A stretch of DNA of 64,000 nucleotides from Circinella umbellata (GCA_025093555.1 JAIWNF010000028.1:558001-622000); one strand, 5' to 3'. Shown: positions 27,515 through 43,856, numbered from the stretch's first letter. Program-made: numbers and translations. Notes: generated from the letters alone by a model not told the origin.

Positions 27515-29295
27515 CTAGTACATTGTTTTTATAGATAAATTCCATGAATGATCTTGGTTATCATTATAATAAAACTTGTGTTTTGGTAGATGACAATCCA
27601 AAGGATTTACTCCATAGCAATAATTGAATACCAGTGTTTTTTCAGGTGTCATATTTTTATGTGGACCAACCAAAAGATTTAGTACATCAGCATGAATATA
27701 TAAGTTTTTCAAAGTAACATATTGCATAGATGGTAAGGTGTTTACAAAAAAGCTCATCATATTATCAGTGTAAGTTCTTATAACATTGGGATCGATGGTT
27801 GCTGTTGTTAATGATGATGGTCCCTCAAATGTAATTTCTCGTAAACATAAAAATTTGATTTTGGCCAGAACTGCAAAGTATTCTTGTGGTACCCCACCAC
27901 CAGCCAGCTGCAAATTTCGTAAAGAGCTATGATATATTGTAGTTGAAGAAAGTAAATGTTGAATAGCATCTGTTGTCCAGTAGATACTCGAGAGTTCCAA
28001 GGTTATAAGTGAAGTAGGACAGCTGTCATAAGTTTTTGTTGAAGAAAAAAAGGTTTCGATGAACTGAATACAATACTGGACATTTTCCATTTTTCTTGGG
28101 TATGATGCTTTTGTAAAGTTGACTTCTTCATAGCCAAGGTTATTATTGGAAGTCCATAATACTAGTGGTTTAGATACGTAATTGTAACTGACTGTTTGAA
28201 TTTTTGGGCAGTACTTGTGTAAAGATTCATAAATTGTTTTTACTAAAGTTTCGCCTATACAGCTGTGTGTTGTAAACTTGATACAATGTAGATTTGGTAA
28301 CGCTTTTAACACACCTTCCGGGAACGGAAGAATAAAATCAGCTTTAGACAGGTCAATGTGAAGTGTCGTAAGGTTTTGATGCTGATGATGAGAATAAATG
28401 GATGATGAATGGTGATAAGGTGATAATAAAAAAGTATTGTTGTTGCCATCAATGTCGTTTACCATCGCTGTATAATTATCAATCCCAAACAATAATCTGT
28501 GTATTTGAGGTATTAATGATTCCAAAGTACGAAAACAGTAACCCATATCTTTCAATACTAGACTAAAATGCGACAGATTTGGAAATATCTTGATTACAAA
28601 AGTCGGAAAAAGAGTATGTTCTGGGTAAATATCCCATACAAATGTCAAGGAGGTTAAAGTAGTGCTACTGATGGCTTGAAACCTGCTGAACCAGCTGTTA
28701 CTATAACAAGAATATGAAAAAGTTGCTATTATACCATATAATTGTAATATGGAAAAGAAAGAAATGAGATTTCTAATAATATATTATATTCGTGGTATCT
28801 AAAAATTCAAGCTGACAACAAACCTTTTTCAATCTGGCTGCATTTCAAGGCCTCAAGTAAATCCATGACTTGGTTTAAATCCATAATAGCAGTATGCATT
28901 CGTTCGTAAGTAAGAACTTTCAAACTATAATCAATTTCTCGAATACTGAAGTTTTGAATAAAAGGTTGAAAAATAGTCATTACATGGTATAGTTTGTAGT
29001 TAGAACCATCATTTGTTAAAGTATACCACATTTTAGGATATGTAAGTATCGCAAATCGCCATTGTTTACTGACGCTAGTGCAAAGGATACGTTCCCGAAA
29101 AGTAAAGTTTTCGAATAAGATATTTCGTATCTCGACAGGAAAATGAATAACAAAATCGACTTTGGTTGTCATTGTTGATGTTGAAATCTTGTGTACCACA
29201 TCGAGAAGTTTCATATACTTTTTGGTGTTCTCGCCTTCTGACTCTCTTTTTTCTTGATCATTCAGCTGCTGTTGTTTATATACCGAGTAGTTCAT
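27515..29295 (-). CDS. F-box protein with leucine-rich C-terminal region
   Basis: A likely substrate adaptor of an SCF ubiquitin ligase; the substrate is unknown. Two exons, 28824-29295 and 27515-28725, joined by a 98 bp intron (GTTTGT donor, AATAG acceptor), give 560 aa. The ATG at 29295 is the first in frame; upstream codons are hydrophobic and lack an ATG. Residues ~50-95 (HFPVEIRNILFENFTFRERI ... SKQWRFAILTYPKMWYTL) form an F-box. The rest is rich in leucine-spaced segments (LHIDLSKADFILPF, LITLELSSIYW, LRNLQLAGG) typical of irregular LRRs. An acceptor nearer the second exon would break the frame; the one used keeps it open. It diverges from efl1 across 578 bp. Confidence 0.82.
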
Positions 29296-29873
29296 AATAA
29301 TAATCAACTTCTTAATGAAAGGAATGTTAAAAAGAAGCAAAAGAAAAAAAAGAAGAGCATAAAACACAAAACTGATTAAATAGAGAGAAACGAAAAATAA
29401 TAAAAATCATTTGATCAGTTTTTGATGAAATACGCCAGATTTTTCTTGCATTAACAACAAGCTTAATGAGTTATATGTAAGTCGCGAACAAAAAAAAAGC
29501 TAATTGTGAATCTTTAAGTTCTATACACTCCTTACTACGATAGCGTGAAATGCTCCTATTTAATTATAGAATTCAACAATTTTGTTTCAGAATTTAATAA
29601 CCTTTTTATGAATAAAACGCTACTACGGTAAATTACTGCGGGAGAGAAGTTCTAGTTGATAATTAAAGATTATTATCTATTGCTGCGGTAACAGATCCTG
29701 CAACCCTGTTTGAGTAACAACTCCGAGCATACTTCTATCTGTCTCTTTTATTTTCAAGAGGCTTTCGAAAAAAAAAAAGCAAAAAAAAAAAGTTCCTTTA
29801 TAAGTTGCTGCGACCTTCTTTCTGTTTCTTTCTTTCTCTCCTCCACTCTTTTTATTATTTTACACATATCACG
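29296..29873. promoter_or_regulatory. Shared divergent promoter region, F-box gene / efl1
   Basis: 578 bp separate two divergent start codons. The efl1 side is pyrimidine-rich (TTTCTTTCTTTCTCTCCTCC near 29825-29845), as is common just upstream of highly expressed fungal genes. No specific factor site is identified. Confidence 0.5.
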
Positions 29874-30658
29874 ATGCCAGCCATTACACCAGCACAAATC
29901 ACAGCATTACAGAAAAACTTAAAGAATATCCGTAACATTTGTATATTAGCCCATGTCGATCACGGTAAAACAACACTTTCTGATTCTTTATTAGCGACCA
30001 ATGGCATTATCTCTTCTAAAATGGCGGGTAAAGTACGTTATCTTGATTCTCGAGAAGACGAACAAGAACGTGGTATTACAATGGAATCCAGTGCTATTAG
30101 TTTATATTTCAAACTTGTTCGTGCAGCATCGGCAACAGGACAAGGAGAAGAAAATACGAATACTATTACAAGCGAGTATTTAATCAACTTAATCGATTCA
30201 CCTGGTCATGTCGACTTTTCGTCCGAAGTATCTACAGCGTCTCGACTATGTGATGGAGGATTGGTATTGATTGATGTAGTAGAAGGTGTATGTACACAAA
30301 CCATTTCAGTATTACGACAAGCATGGATTGACAAGGTGAAGCCAATTCTCGTGTTAAATAAAATGGATCGATTGATTGTGGAACTTAAATTGACACCACA
30401 AGAAGCTTATCTTCATCTGACTCGTATTCTGGAACAAGTCAATGCTATAATGGCAACATTTTTTACGGGTGATTTGATGGAAGATGAAGCACGTAAAGTA
30501 GAAGCCGAAAACCAGAATAAGGAATGGGATAATGAGGAACGCGATGATTCGGATATCTATTTTGATCCAAGTAAAGGAAACGTCATTTTCTCTAGCGCTG
30601 TTGATGGATGGGCTTTCCGGTAAGAACATAGGGAAAATAGGAGAGGGGATGTGAGAGA

Positions 30659-30723
<65 letters not shown>

Positions 30724-33700
30724 GGGCTACAAATTGGATTGAAAAAGCTAATAATTGGTTGGTATTTTCCCTTAGTATTCAACAATTTGCTGGTATCTAT
30801 TTCAAGAAACTTGGTTTCAAGGAGTCTGTTTTGCAACAATGTTTATGGGGTGATTATTATTTTGATCCAAAAGCCAAACGCGTTATTCAACATAAACATT
30901 TGAAAGGTCGTAATTTGAAGCCAATGTTTGTTCAGTTTATTTTGGAGAATATTTGGGCGGTTTATGACAGTGTTGTTCAACAGTAAGTCTTTCTTTTTTA
31001 TAACCGAGACAACGAGAGGGAAAAAAATATTAATGGGGAAAAATAAATATGGGATATATATATATATAGAAATCGTGAACGAACCGAGAAGATTGTTAAT
31101 TCACTAAATATCAAGGTGCTTCCTCGCGACTTGCGATCTCGGGATACGCAAACCTTATTAACTGCCATTTTTTCACAATGGTTACCTCTTTCCACATGTG
31201 TTTTGCTCGCTATTATTGGTCAATTACCACCCCCTGTTGATGCACAACGTATTCGCCTTCCCAAATTGTTATACCCAGATGTTCACCATAATGACAACGA
31301 GCCAATGAAACCAAACAACAATGTTGAAAAGGCACTCTATGAATGTGATGCATCCGAAAAAGCACCTGTTGTTGCTTATGTTAGTAAAATGTTTGCTGTC
31401 GCTGCAGAATTATTACCAGAAAACCGACGAAAACAAATGACAGCTGAAGAAATGCGTGAACGTGGACGCCGTCAACGAGCCTTACGCGCTGCCTTGGAAG
31501 ACAAAACAAATAATGTGGATGATGGTATACCTTTGGATGCTGATACAATTGCCGAACTTCAAGCCGAAGCAGAAAAAGAGAAAAAAGAGGAAGAAGAGGA
31601 AAAGAGTAGAGAAAATGCAAAGGGAGAGCGTATCATTGGATTTGCAAGATTATATTCTGGTAGCATCCGTGTGGGCCAAAAACTTTATGTTTTGGGACCC
31701 AAGTATGATCCTCGTTACCCTGATCAGCATTGTAGTGAAATTATAGTAGAAAATTTGTATTTGATCATGGGTCGTGAATTGGAAGCATTACCTGAAGTCT
31801 CTGCTGGCAACGTATTTGGTATTGGTGGATTGGCAGGCCATATTCTTAAGAATGGTACACTTGTTAGTACCAAAGAAGATGTATGTAATTTGGCAGGTGT
31901 ACGTATGGAAGCATCACCCATTGTTCGTGTGGCCTTGGAACCTGCAGATGCAGCGGATATGGATAAGCTTGTAGAAGGTTTGCATCTTTTGAATCAAGCT
32001 GATCCATGTGTTGAAGTATTGCTTCAAGAAACTGGTGAACACGTTATCTTGACTGCTGGCGAATTGCATCTTGAAAGATGTTTGCGTGATTTGAAGGAAC
32101 GATTTGCCAAAATCGATATACATGTATCAGCACCCATTGTACCTTTCCGAGAAAGTATTATCACTGGAGGTAAGATATTACAAAACATAGAAAACCAAGA
32201 GACTTATGGTGTATATATTTGTGTGCGTGTGTTTTCATTTATTTTAATTCATAAAAACTAACTAACTTTCTCTTTTATAATTGGGGACGGAATAGACTTA
32301 CCAGGGACAAAGGATACTGAGAACGGTCAGGTACCTCGTGGTTACCAAGAGATTCAACCATCTTCAAAGAATGTGACTTTGAAAGTTCACACTGTACCGT
32401 TACCAAAAGATATCACTGAATTTTTGACCCAACATACATCTACTATTAAATCTATTATCGAGCAAAAGTCTGTAAAACATATTGAAGAAGATGACATATT
32501 GGAACAAATACCATTAGATTCAGGAGACAGAATTCTTTCAGCTGAAGAATTTCAATCAACTTTACGTGAAAAGTTTGCTGAAGCACAAAAGCAAGGGGGC
32601 CCACTGGCACCTCTGTGGGAAAATATTGTTGATGAGTATGTATTATCTTTATTTCTGAATGTTTATGTATGCCAAAAAATATATTTACGTGTTCTTTTTC
32701 TTTCTTTCTATTAAATTGTTATAATATAGGATTTGGTCTTTCGGTCCTCGACGTATTGGTCCAAATATTCTTGTCAATCGTATTCCGGGCTATATTCGTA
32801 AACCTTTCTTTCAGATCGAAAAGTCTGAAGAAGAAGGTGGAGTTCCAGATGATCATGCAGATGAAGTATTAGAAGTAAAGGATAAAAGAGATAATGAAGA
32901 AGCCTTGAGCATTTTGGATGTCGATTTCCCTATTCATACTGGGTTCCAATTATCTACCTTGACTGGTCCCTTGTGTGCTGAACCAGTGCAAGGTGTTTGC
33001 TATATTGTACAAGGTGTAGAGATTCATCAAGAGGAATCAAATAGTGTCGATGGTAAGTAAAATGAAAGCTATTAAAATTTGAGCATAGTATTTTTAGAGA
33101 AACAGACAAAGAATAATAGATTGACATACTCTTTTTTCTTTCTTTCAATAGCACGCTCACGCTTGGCTTTAATTCAGGGCAAGGTCATTTCTGCTATGAA
33201 AGAAGCATGTAAACAAGGATTCCTTGACTGGTCTCCACGATTATTTTTGGCCATGTACAATTGTGATATCCAAGCTTCTGGTAAGAAACAAAAAGGATGC
33301 TGATATTTAACATATATAAGAAAACGAGCGTATTGACTTTTGTGAAATGCAATTCTAAATTATATAGCTGAGGTTTTGGGAAGAGTTTATGGTGTTATTT
33401 CCAAACGTAAAGGAAAGATTATATCTGAAGATTTGAAGGATGGTACACCATTCTGGCAAATTCATGCTTTACTTCCAGTTATTGAAAGTTTCGGTTTCTC
33501 TGATGGTAAATTTCTTTTTTTAACATATAAGTAAATCTATAGGGAACATACGTGTTAATCTTTTTTTAATATTTTAGAAATCCGTAAACGAACATCAGGT
33601 GCTGCAAGTCCTCAGCTTGTGTTTAGTGGTTTTGAAATGTTGGACGAAGATCCATTTTGGGTACCAACGACCGAAGAAGAATTGGAAGATTTAGGCGAAA

Positions 33701-33901
33701 AGGCTGATAAAGAGAATCTGGCGAAGAAATATATGGATACTGTTCGTAAGAGAAAGGTATAGTATATATAACTTTTGAATGGAGCAAGGGAGAATATGTA
33801 CCAAGTAACTGACAAATCATATATCATTATTATTATAGGGCTTGTTTGTTGAAAAGAAGTTAGTTGAACATGCAGAAAAACAACGTACATTGAAAAAGTA
33901 G
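29874..33901 (+). CDS. efl1: EFL1/Ria1, elongation factor 2-like GTPase of 60S subunit maturation
   Basis: A cytoplasmic GTPase that, with Sdo1/SBDS, releases Tif6/eIF6 from pre-60S ribosomes. Exons 29874-30619, 30776-30982, 31070-32169, 32296-32635, 32730-33052, 33152-33280, 33368-33505, 33578-33756 and 33839-33901 give 1074 aa. The GTPase motifs are AHVDHGKT (26-33), RGIT, DSPGH and NKMD. It differs from eEF2 by a long charged insertion rich in E and K (~31400-31625) and by its end, [15 protein letters not shown], which matches EFL1 rather than eEF2. The [16 protein letters not shown] segment is also EFL1-like. Intron 1 contains a long GA microsatellite. The gene converges on gfa1, whose stop codon lies 116 bp beyond. 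Confidence 0.95.
30661..30719 (+). repeat. (GA)n microsatellite in efl1 intron 1
   Basis: An almost perfect AG/GA dinucleotide run of about 58 bp sits between the donor at 30620 and the acceptor at 30775. It takes up over a third of the intron and is likely length-variable. Confidence 0.95.
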
Positions 33902-34017
33902 TTTTCATATGTATACTCCATAGAAAAAAAATATTTAAAAAGGAATAAAAAGGACAATAAAGCTTTTTTTTATTATAATTATTATATATACAACGAATTC
34001 TTTTTTTCGTCTTGTTT

Positions 34018-36795
<2,778 letters not shown>

Positions 36796-37691
36796 AGTTA
36801 TTAATTGAATGAAATGTCAAAACCGTTAAAAGAAAAAGAAAAAAGTGAAAGAAAAAGGGGAGGGGGGAGAGCTATGTGCTTCCGATCGACCGTTTTCATT
36901 AACGGTAACCGGAGTTTTTCTGTGTTACATTGACCATAAAAATGCCATTGATCCTTGTTGTTGGTCAGAAGAACTTGTTTGTTATTGGCCATGTAATCGA
37001 TATGGCGCTTTTACATTAGGTTAGTAATGTGAATATGAAAGTACATGCATAATATATTATTCAACAACAAGAAAACCAACACCTTATATTTGTTATTATT
37101 TGAATATTATCTAACAAAACACAAGTATTTTGATCTTCTTTTCCGTCGAAAGATTATAAAGGTGGGGTGAAATAATTCTCGGTGTAACGTTAAAATTAAA
37201 GAGGCTTCTCTATTTATTTTAATAACATTAATATACTAATCACTATAAAAGAAAGGGGAAAAAATAATAATCTCTACTTTTTTTCTAAAAAAATGTTCCT
37301 GAGATGTTCATGAACATACCCTTCATTTGTTTAAAAAAATACTAATGATATTCGATTTTTTTCTCTCTTCATCTCTTAGCAACAACAATAAAAGTTCTCA
37401 CCATGGAACCAAGATAAAAAGTTTTGTAAAAAAAAGAAAAGCCTATATTCAGTAATCAAATCAGTATAACCATATCACAAATAAACCAAGAACCATCCCA
37501 TATTTCGATGCATGTGAGAAGTTTTGATAAAAAAGAAAAAAAAGAATTAAACCGTGGCAGTTGCACGTGAGGCAAAAAACTTTAGCTTTATTCTATGGTT
37601 TAGAGTAACCCAGAAGTAAAAAAAAAAGTTACGCGCTCTTTTTCTTTCTTCTTCACTTTAACCCCTTATAAGCTAAGAGAGAAAAAAGAGA
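36796..37691. promoter_or_regulatory. Divergent promoter region, gfa1 / Iml2-like gene
   Basis: 896 bp between two divergent start codons. It is AT-rich with several A/T runs. The 3' end is pyrimidine-rich just before the Iml2-like ATG (TTTTTCTTTCTTCTTC near 37638-37653). I cannot point to a specific factor site. A short minus-strand frame at 36801-36992 looks like chance. Confidence 0.5.
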
Positions 37692-40600
37692 ATGAATGGG
37701 ACATCATCACCAGTACCACCTTCGTCTAAAGAAGTAGAAGAACAAGTAGCTAAACTACAAGTGTCGGAGTCAACAGTAACAGAACACCAGCAACCCCACA
37801 TGACACGACATGCCATGGCTGATGATATATCGACAGGAAGTGAAAGTAGCGATGAACATAACGACGATAATGTACCTCGGCAAGAGTTGGAATTAGTTAT
37901 CAATGCACTTCAAACAACCGTTCAGAAATCAATACCTGAACAACCCGAATCGTCATCTTTTCGAGCAAATAGTGATCATGGGGATAACATTCACCATAGT
38001 GCTGATGAATTACATAGTGGTGACGATTTCCAAGAAAGTAGCAGTAGTACAAGTAGTGAATATGACTATTCACCCCAACAGCAGCAACAGCAAAAGCAAC
38101 AAGAAGGAAATCTTAAAAGTGATGATATTGTTCCACCCACTCCCGGCTCGCCACCTCCTAACTTTGAACCTCCTAATAGGTCTAGTACCGAAGAGGATAT
38201 GCCGGATGTTGAGTCATTCAGTGCAAACTTGATTGCTTTACATGATATCAACTTGAAGGAAATCAAAGCTAATAATTTGAGTCCACGAGAACAAGAAAAG
38301 AAAGGTAAGTGATAAATAAGAAAGAGGAATACCCACCTTGGATATACTTTCAATGAATGGAAAAGTTTGATTCTTTTTTGTTATTACTATTGTATCATAT
38401 AGATGAGCCTGTATTAAGAGCGATGCGCCACTTATTTAATAATCGTTTCATGAAAGCAAAAAGATTATTTGAACAGGATGCAAAGACGTGAGTATTAGTA
38501 GCAATATTTGAAATGGGGTTAGATCAAGACGTTAATACATGCACAGATATACTTAAGGTGAAACATAAAATTTTTTATAGCGATCCATTACACGCACTTG
38601 GATTGGGATCAATGGCTTTTCTTAAAGGTAAATAATAACAACACGATTTCTTTTTTTTTAAAGAGCAGTTATATATGGACTTTATAACAATATAATAATA
38701 ATACTGTATGATTTATAATAGCTGTGATGGTAAGAGAAGGCTAATGAGATTTTTGGAAAAATTACAAGATCGGACAAAGGATCAACCAAAAAAAAGGGGA
38801 GTTCATTAAACACAAATAGGAAATATTATATATTTTATATATAGACAGCAGATAACGAAGCAACCGATAGAGCAATCGACGTATTAATGGTAACATATAG
38901 TTTGGCAACAGCCCAGATTGACGCTGCCACAAAAAAGAACATGGGTGATTCTGTTGTTCAATATTTTGCAAATTATTATAACTATATCAAGTATTCTCGA
39001 ACCAATGGGTTGCCAGCTAGTCCAAAGCCGGCAACACCGCAAGCAATCAAAAAACAGAACATTACTTTTGTTCCTAACGGTATATTACGTGCTCATGTCG
39101 CAAAAGCCGAGTGTTGTTTACAAATCGCTATTCTCCAATTATTACAAGAAACTGTCGTGGGATATATTAAATGTGGTCTGAATTTAAGGAGAGGTATAAT
39201 ATAATTTATTCGGCAGAAAAAAGAAACGGACAAATGAAATAACATATCCTAATGGGGTAGGGGTTTACATCTCAAATTATTGTAGCTTATACATCATACA
39301 GTCTTGTCTGGCAAGAATATAAACGTATGGGTCAAACATTTAATGACTATATAGATCAAGATACAGTTTCTGGTATTCAATTTGGGTAAGTCCTTTTTTT
39401 TTCTTTTGGAATCATGGAAAATGAATATTATAGCTTAATAAAAATATACGCTATGTAGTATTGGTACAGTTCATTTAGTACTGTCTTCATTACCGCAAAA
39501 GATTTTACGCGTCGTATCCGCATTTGGATGGAAGGCAGATAAACATTTAGGATTTGCATTACTAAAGTTGGCTTTGGAAAGTCGTCGTATCCGATCACCG
39601 ACTGCATCACTTATGTAAGATTTTTTTTTTCTTTCTCTAATAATATTCTATCATGTCTTACTAAACTCTTATTATATTTAGGCTACTTGCTTATTATACC
39701 GTCTTAACATCACTTTGTCCACAAATTTTGACCAGTGAATATACACAACCTGCTATCGAGGTAAGAAAAATAGGGATAGGATTGTAAAAATAAAGATAGT
39801 AAACTTAGCCTCCTAAAACCATCAACTTGTTGATAATATATAGACATTGTTGGATGCACAACGTACGTACCCCAACTCTGCCTTTTTCTTATATTTTGCT
39901 GGCCGTACTTCCCGATTGGCTCGCAACCTTGTTCTTTCTACACAATCATTCATGTACGCCATTGAAATTAGCAAGAATGAATGGGCTGAAGTTGAAGTAT
40001 TGCATTTATGTAGTTATGAAATAGGTTTCAACTATATGATGCAACATAACTGGGAGGGTGCAGCCAAAATTTTTGAAACATTATACAAGGAACGTTATTG
40101 GTCGCCTGCTATTTTCCGATATTTACATGGTGCTTGTTTGGATATGATGGGTGAACGTACTGATGCCATTCTCGCATTTGCTGAAGTGCCAGAACTTGTC
40201 AATAGTAAGACATCATCTAGTGGTAGTGGTACAGCTGCCATGATGGAGCGTTATGTTTTACGCAAGGTCAATGCATACCAGGCTACCGGCTATCAAGATA
40301 TGGACATGAACTTGTGTGCTCTTGAATATCTTTGTATCTTTAATGCCTTTGGATTTATGGACAAAGCACTTTTGGACCGCAGTTTAGCAGTAGCTGATGC
40401 TGCACTCAATCGTATTTTAGAAGCAGAACGTATGGAATATGGCATTAGAACAAGAGAGTTGTTGCCAGAAACACCCCCACCTCAATACTATGATCAGCGT
40501 GGTACTTTATTGTTGATCAAGGCATCCTTACAAAATGCTATGGGTCAATACCGAGATTCAATTATTCATCTCAATTGGATTATTGATCACAAGGACAAAA

Positions 40601-41072
40601 TTGTAAATGACAAGTGGGTTGTACCATTTGCTTTTTGGGAAGCAGGCGTGACATCTTGGGGATTAGATTATAAAACACGTGCACGTTCTTTTTGGGATAC
40701 AGCATCCAGATATACCAAATTTGATTTTGAATATCGTCTGGCAATGGTAAGAAAATGATAATGAGAAGTGTTACTTTTTTTTCTTAATTAAACTTGGATT
40801 TTTTTGTATAGACTATTAATTTGGCAGCGACCAGAGCAGATGAACTTAATATTCCAAAGCCTGAAGAGCGCACTAAAAATAAAAATAAACCACCATCAAA
40901 GACTGGTGAAGCTCAGGAATTATCACGTCAACAAGAAGAGCCGGATTCCCAACCTTCACACCATGAACAAGGAGAGCAACAGTCTTCAGAAGAGCAACTA
41001 AAACAATCAAGCTCCAATACCGATATTTCAACAACCGACAAAGTCAACGACAATGCTAAATCCAATGAATGA
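37692..41072 (+). CDS. Iml2/TTC39-family tetratricopeptide-repeat protein
   Basis: Iml2 in yeast is a TPR protein linked to mitochondria, lipid droplets and inclusion-body clearance; function here is inferred from family only. Exons 37692-38304, 38403-38487, 38581-38627, 38722-38729, 38845-39193, 39286-39385, 39459-39614, 39682-39760, 39844-40746 and 40812-41072 give 866 aa. The first ~200 residues are low-complexity and acidic/Q-rich. The family domain then runs through MAFLKAVMTADNEATD, ILRAHVAKAECCLQIAILQL, SAFFLYFAGRTSRLARN and WPFAFWEAG-like segments. The last ~80 residues are again low-complexity (Q, S, E). The 8 nt exon 4 is required: skipping it leads at once to a stop. No signal peptide or clear membrane segment is seen. 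Confidence 0.85.
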
Positions 41073-42383
41073 AACTTACTCTTTTGATCAGAACAGTATT
41101 TGCTAGTTTGATATAATTTATTAATCTTTTTTATTACGTACAGAAAATATATATGTATAATAAAAGGGGTAGGAAACAATATCATAAGGAAACAATATCA
41201 TAGTTATGCAAACGCAACTATTATTAACAATGTTTCAAATAAACTAATTTTTGTAAAATGCTATGAGTTTAGTAAGTTTTTCTTAATGAAATCGTATTAT
41301 TACATAAAGCTTTTTTTAAGGTTTATGATATTTCTCAACTTATTAACAATCATTACAACATATCAAAACGTAATGTGGCTGATCCCCGTACTCTTGATCC
41401 TATAAACAATTATCTACTATAATCGACACCATAAGCTAACTATTATATAGTAACATTAACAGTAGCAGCGGCAGCGGCAGCAGCAGCAGCTGATGACTGT
41501 CTAAAAATAAGCAACAGTGCTAAATAATGGTACAGAAGAAGGAAGGGGACAGGAAATGAAAAAAAGAGCAGTGATGTTTAGCATTGTCGATAGCAAACCA
41601 ATTACGGGTTTCAAAGCACGAACAGGGTGATACACTGGATCAAACTTTACAGGCGAGAGAGTGTGCTAAAAGTTCTAGATTTTCAAGCCTCCAAGATAAA
41701 ACAATATGATATCATTCAAAAGTGCTAGAAACAAGAATTACATAGTCCTTTTTATAAGGCAGAGCATGACTCATTATTACCATTATCATCTTTACCAACA
41801 TTATTAGCATCAGGTTGCCAGAATGTGATGCAGTGTAAGACATGTAGTACCAGTAAAATGTATTACTCAATAGAACCATAAGACATAAATAACTTTCTGG
41901 ACTTAACAAGACCAATAGATAATGATAAAATGTCAATATGTTCAAGATTATTTACATACATTCGGTATCAAATACATTTAATATGAAGCGCGGTTAGTTA
42001 ACAAGCTTAATATGCACTACTTCACGCCTTCAATAGTATTCAATAATAGACCAGTTTAATAGATAAAGTCGGCTGATAATTTTTTTTCTTCACTATAATG
42101 ATTATTTAATGAAAGCCTATGTTGATTCAGTATTATCTAGAATGTCATTTTAAAGACTATAATTCGAAAACAAAACAAAAAAACTCGGTAGGTTATACTA
42201 CAAGTTTTCGATTTATATCTGATGTTACATGAAGTTTATTATTACCGATGGAGTTTATTGTGATAAGAGCAAAGTTTTCGTATTTCTCTACTTGGAAGTT
42301 GTACTGATAAAAAAAGCCTGACTGTATAGATATTGATGAGGGTTACTTATTCAATACTCAATTTCGAGCTTGGGTGTTTCTGC

Positions 42384-43215
42384 AGTAAATTCCTACAGTA
42401 ATGACCGGACTTTCCCGGGCAAACACCGACCAACATGTAGAATTTAAACTCATCACATCTTAACTTAAGAGGAAGGCTGGGGTAGCTGCAGTAATTGTTG
42501 CTCAAAGTAGTTGTACTCAACATAGATCATGTATCATCAGAAGAGTGACATAACAGAAATTTAATGCTTCTTTTTTTATTATTCCACGACTCACTATGAG
42601 ATTTACATCATCATTAGTCATATTTATTAAAATTCTTAGCTAGCAGATTTAAAGAATTGTTTCAATATTTTTTTCATTAGAAAAAAAATACTTACTGTAT
42701 GGAGCCTCAAATCCATGATTTTTTTGGTTAACCGGATTCCATAGAAACTGCAGTAGTATATCGTACTTATATATTAATTAAATAAAGAGAAAATGATAAA
42801 TGTATATAATACAGTAATAAGACAAATAATTAGGCGCGTTCGAACCTGACATAGTAGTGAATAAATAAAATAATATATAACTGTATGTTTTAGCTGTTTG
42901 AATTTCAGGATTGAGAAGCTTCATGTACAAATATCATTTATTTACATTTACTAGATTATTAAAAAGAAGTTCAATTTACTGAGAGTGAGAAGATTGATTT
43001 AAAGTGCTCGAGGTGATTTTTGTAACTATGGAAAAAAGAAAAAAAAAACTTAGCGTTATATGGTCCTGTGTCGCTGCCCTTTAGCCTCCTGTACTACTAC
43101 TGTTATCTTGTGCTACTATCGCAGCTACTGCAGGTTCAGTATTCAGTAAGTAAATAATGCATGTTGTTCGACGTCTGTTCGGGAAAGTCCGGTTACTACT
43201 GCAGGAAATTACGGA
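42384..43215. repeat. Imperfect inverted repeat pair (~55 bp arms)
   Basis: 42384-42440 and 43155-43215 are inverted copies. They share AATTCCTACAGTA/AATTTCCTGCAGTA, the well conserved ACCGGACTTTCCCG, and CAACATG at the end. About 720 bp separate them with no open frame, suggesting a decayed non-autonomous element. Confidence 0.6.
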
Positions 43216-43221
43216 AACCCC

Positions 43222-43856
43222 GAGCATTCTTGTTAGTTATAAGCATTTTTCATATTTCCTTTAGCAATAGAGTGTTCGAAATGTTGATTATAAAGGCTCG
43301 TTTACATATAAATACAGATGAACCCCGTTTTTGCACAGCAGGGGGAGTCTGGCTCGAAAGTAGTGCAAAAATTACGGGTGTAAAATAAGTGAATGTGCTA
43401 AAAACGGGGTTCAGCTGTATGTTGAATGAAGTCTGTAGAAAATTTAGGGGTCATACAGAAGTAGCGTTTTCGAATGCCACTTTATATATTAATATAAATA
43501 TACTACATACCGATGATATTCCAACAGTCGCCTTATCTTCATTTGTGTTTTTTTACTCACTCCTGAGTGGTTCTAGTTTGAAAATGTTATAAAAAATTTT
43601 TATAAGAAAGCGCCATTAATTATTCATAAATTCATTTATGCTACTTTCTATAGCACAGATGAACCAAAATCACAGGCAAGGTACATCAGAATATCCTGTG
43701 TGTATATTAGAAAACTTTATTTTTATGGTGGAGACCCTATTATTTGATATAAGCACGTTATCTGTACAGTATCTCAAAAATCACCGCACTATTTGATCTG
43801 AACACTCTATTGTTAAAGTGCTATGAAAAAGCTCTGTGAGCAATAAGAATGTTGGC
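43222..43856. repeat. Imperfect inverted repeat pair enclosing the MITE
   Basis: 43222-43281 and about 43795-43856 are inverted copies. They share CATTCTTGTTAG/CATTCTTATTGC, a TTTTTCATA block and CAATAGAGTGTTC. The 103 bp pogo-like element lies between them, so it may have inserted into an older element. Confidence 0.55.
43315..43417. mobile_element. 103 bp MITE with pogo/Tigger-like ends, TA target duplication
   Basis: The ends read inward as CAGATGAACCCCGTTTTTGC and CAGCTGAACCCCGTTTTTAG, inverted copies of ~24 bp with one substitution and one indel. TA flanks both sides (43313-43314 and 43418-43419), as expected for Tc1/mariner-superfamily insertion. The CAG start with TGAACCCC resembles pogo/Tigger-type termini. 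It is too short to code for anything. Confidence 0.8.

Noticed and set aside
28640..28825. Apparent frameshift between the two halves of the F-box gene
   Set aside because: Using the acceptor AATAG before 28725 instead of the nearer TATAG keeps the frame open and phases match, so no lesion is needed.
29874..33901. Translation elongation factor eEF2
   Set aside because: The long charged insertion and the C-terminal [15 protein letters not shown] are those of EFL1.
42832..42860. tRNA-like B-box (GGTTCGAAC) on the minus strand
   Set aside because: No T-stem pairing, acceptor stem or A-box at a suitable distance.
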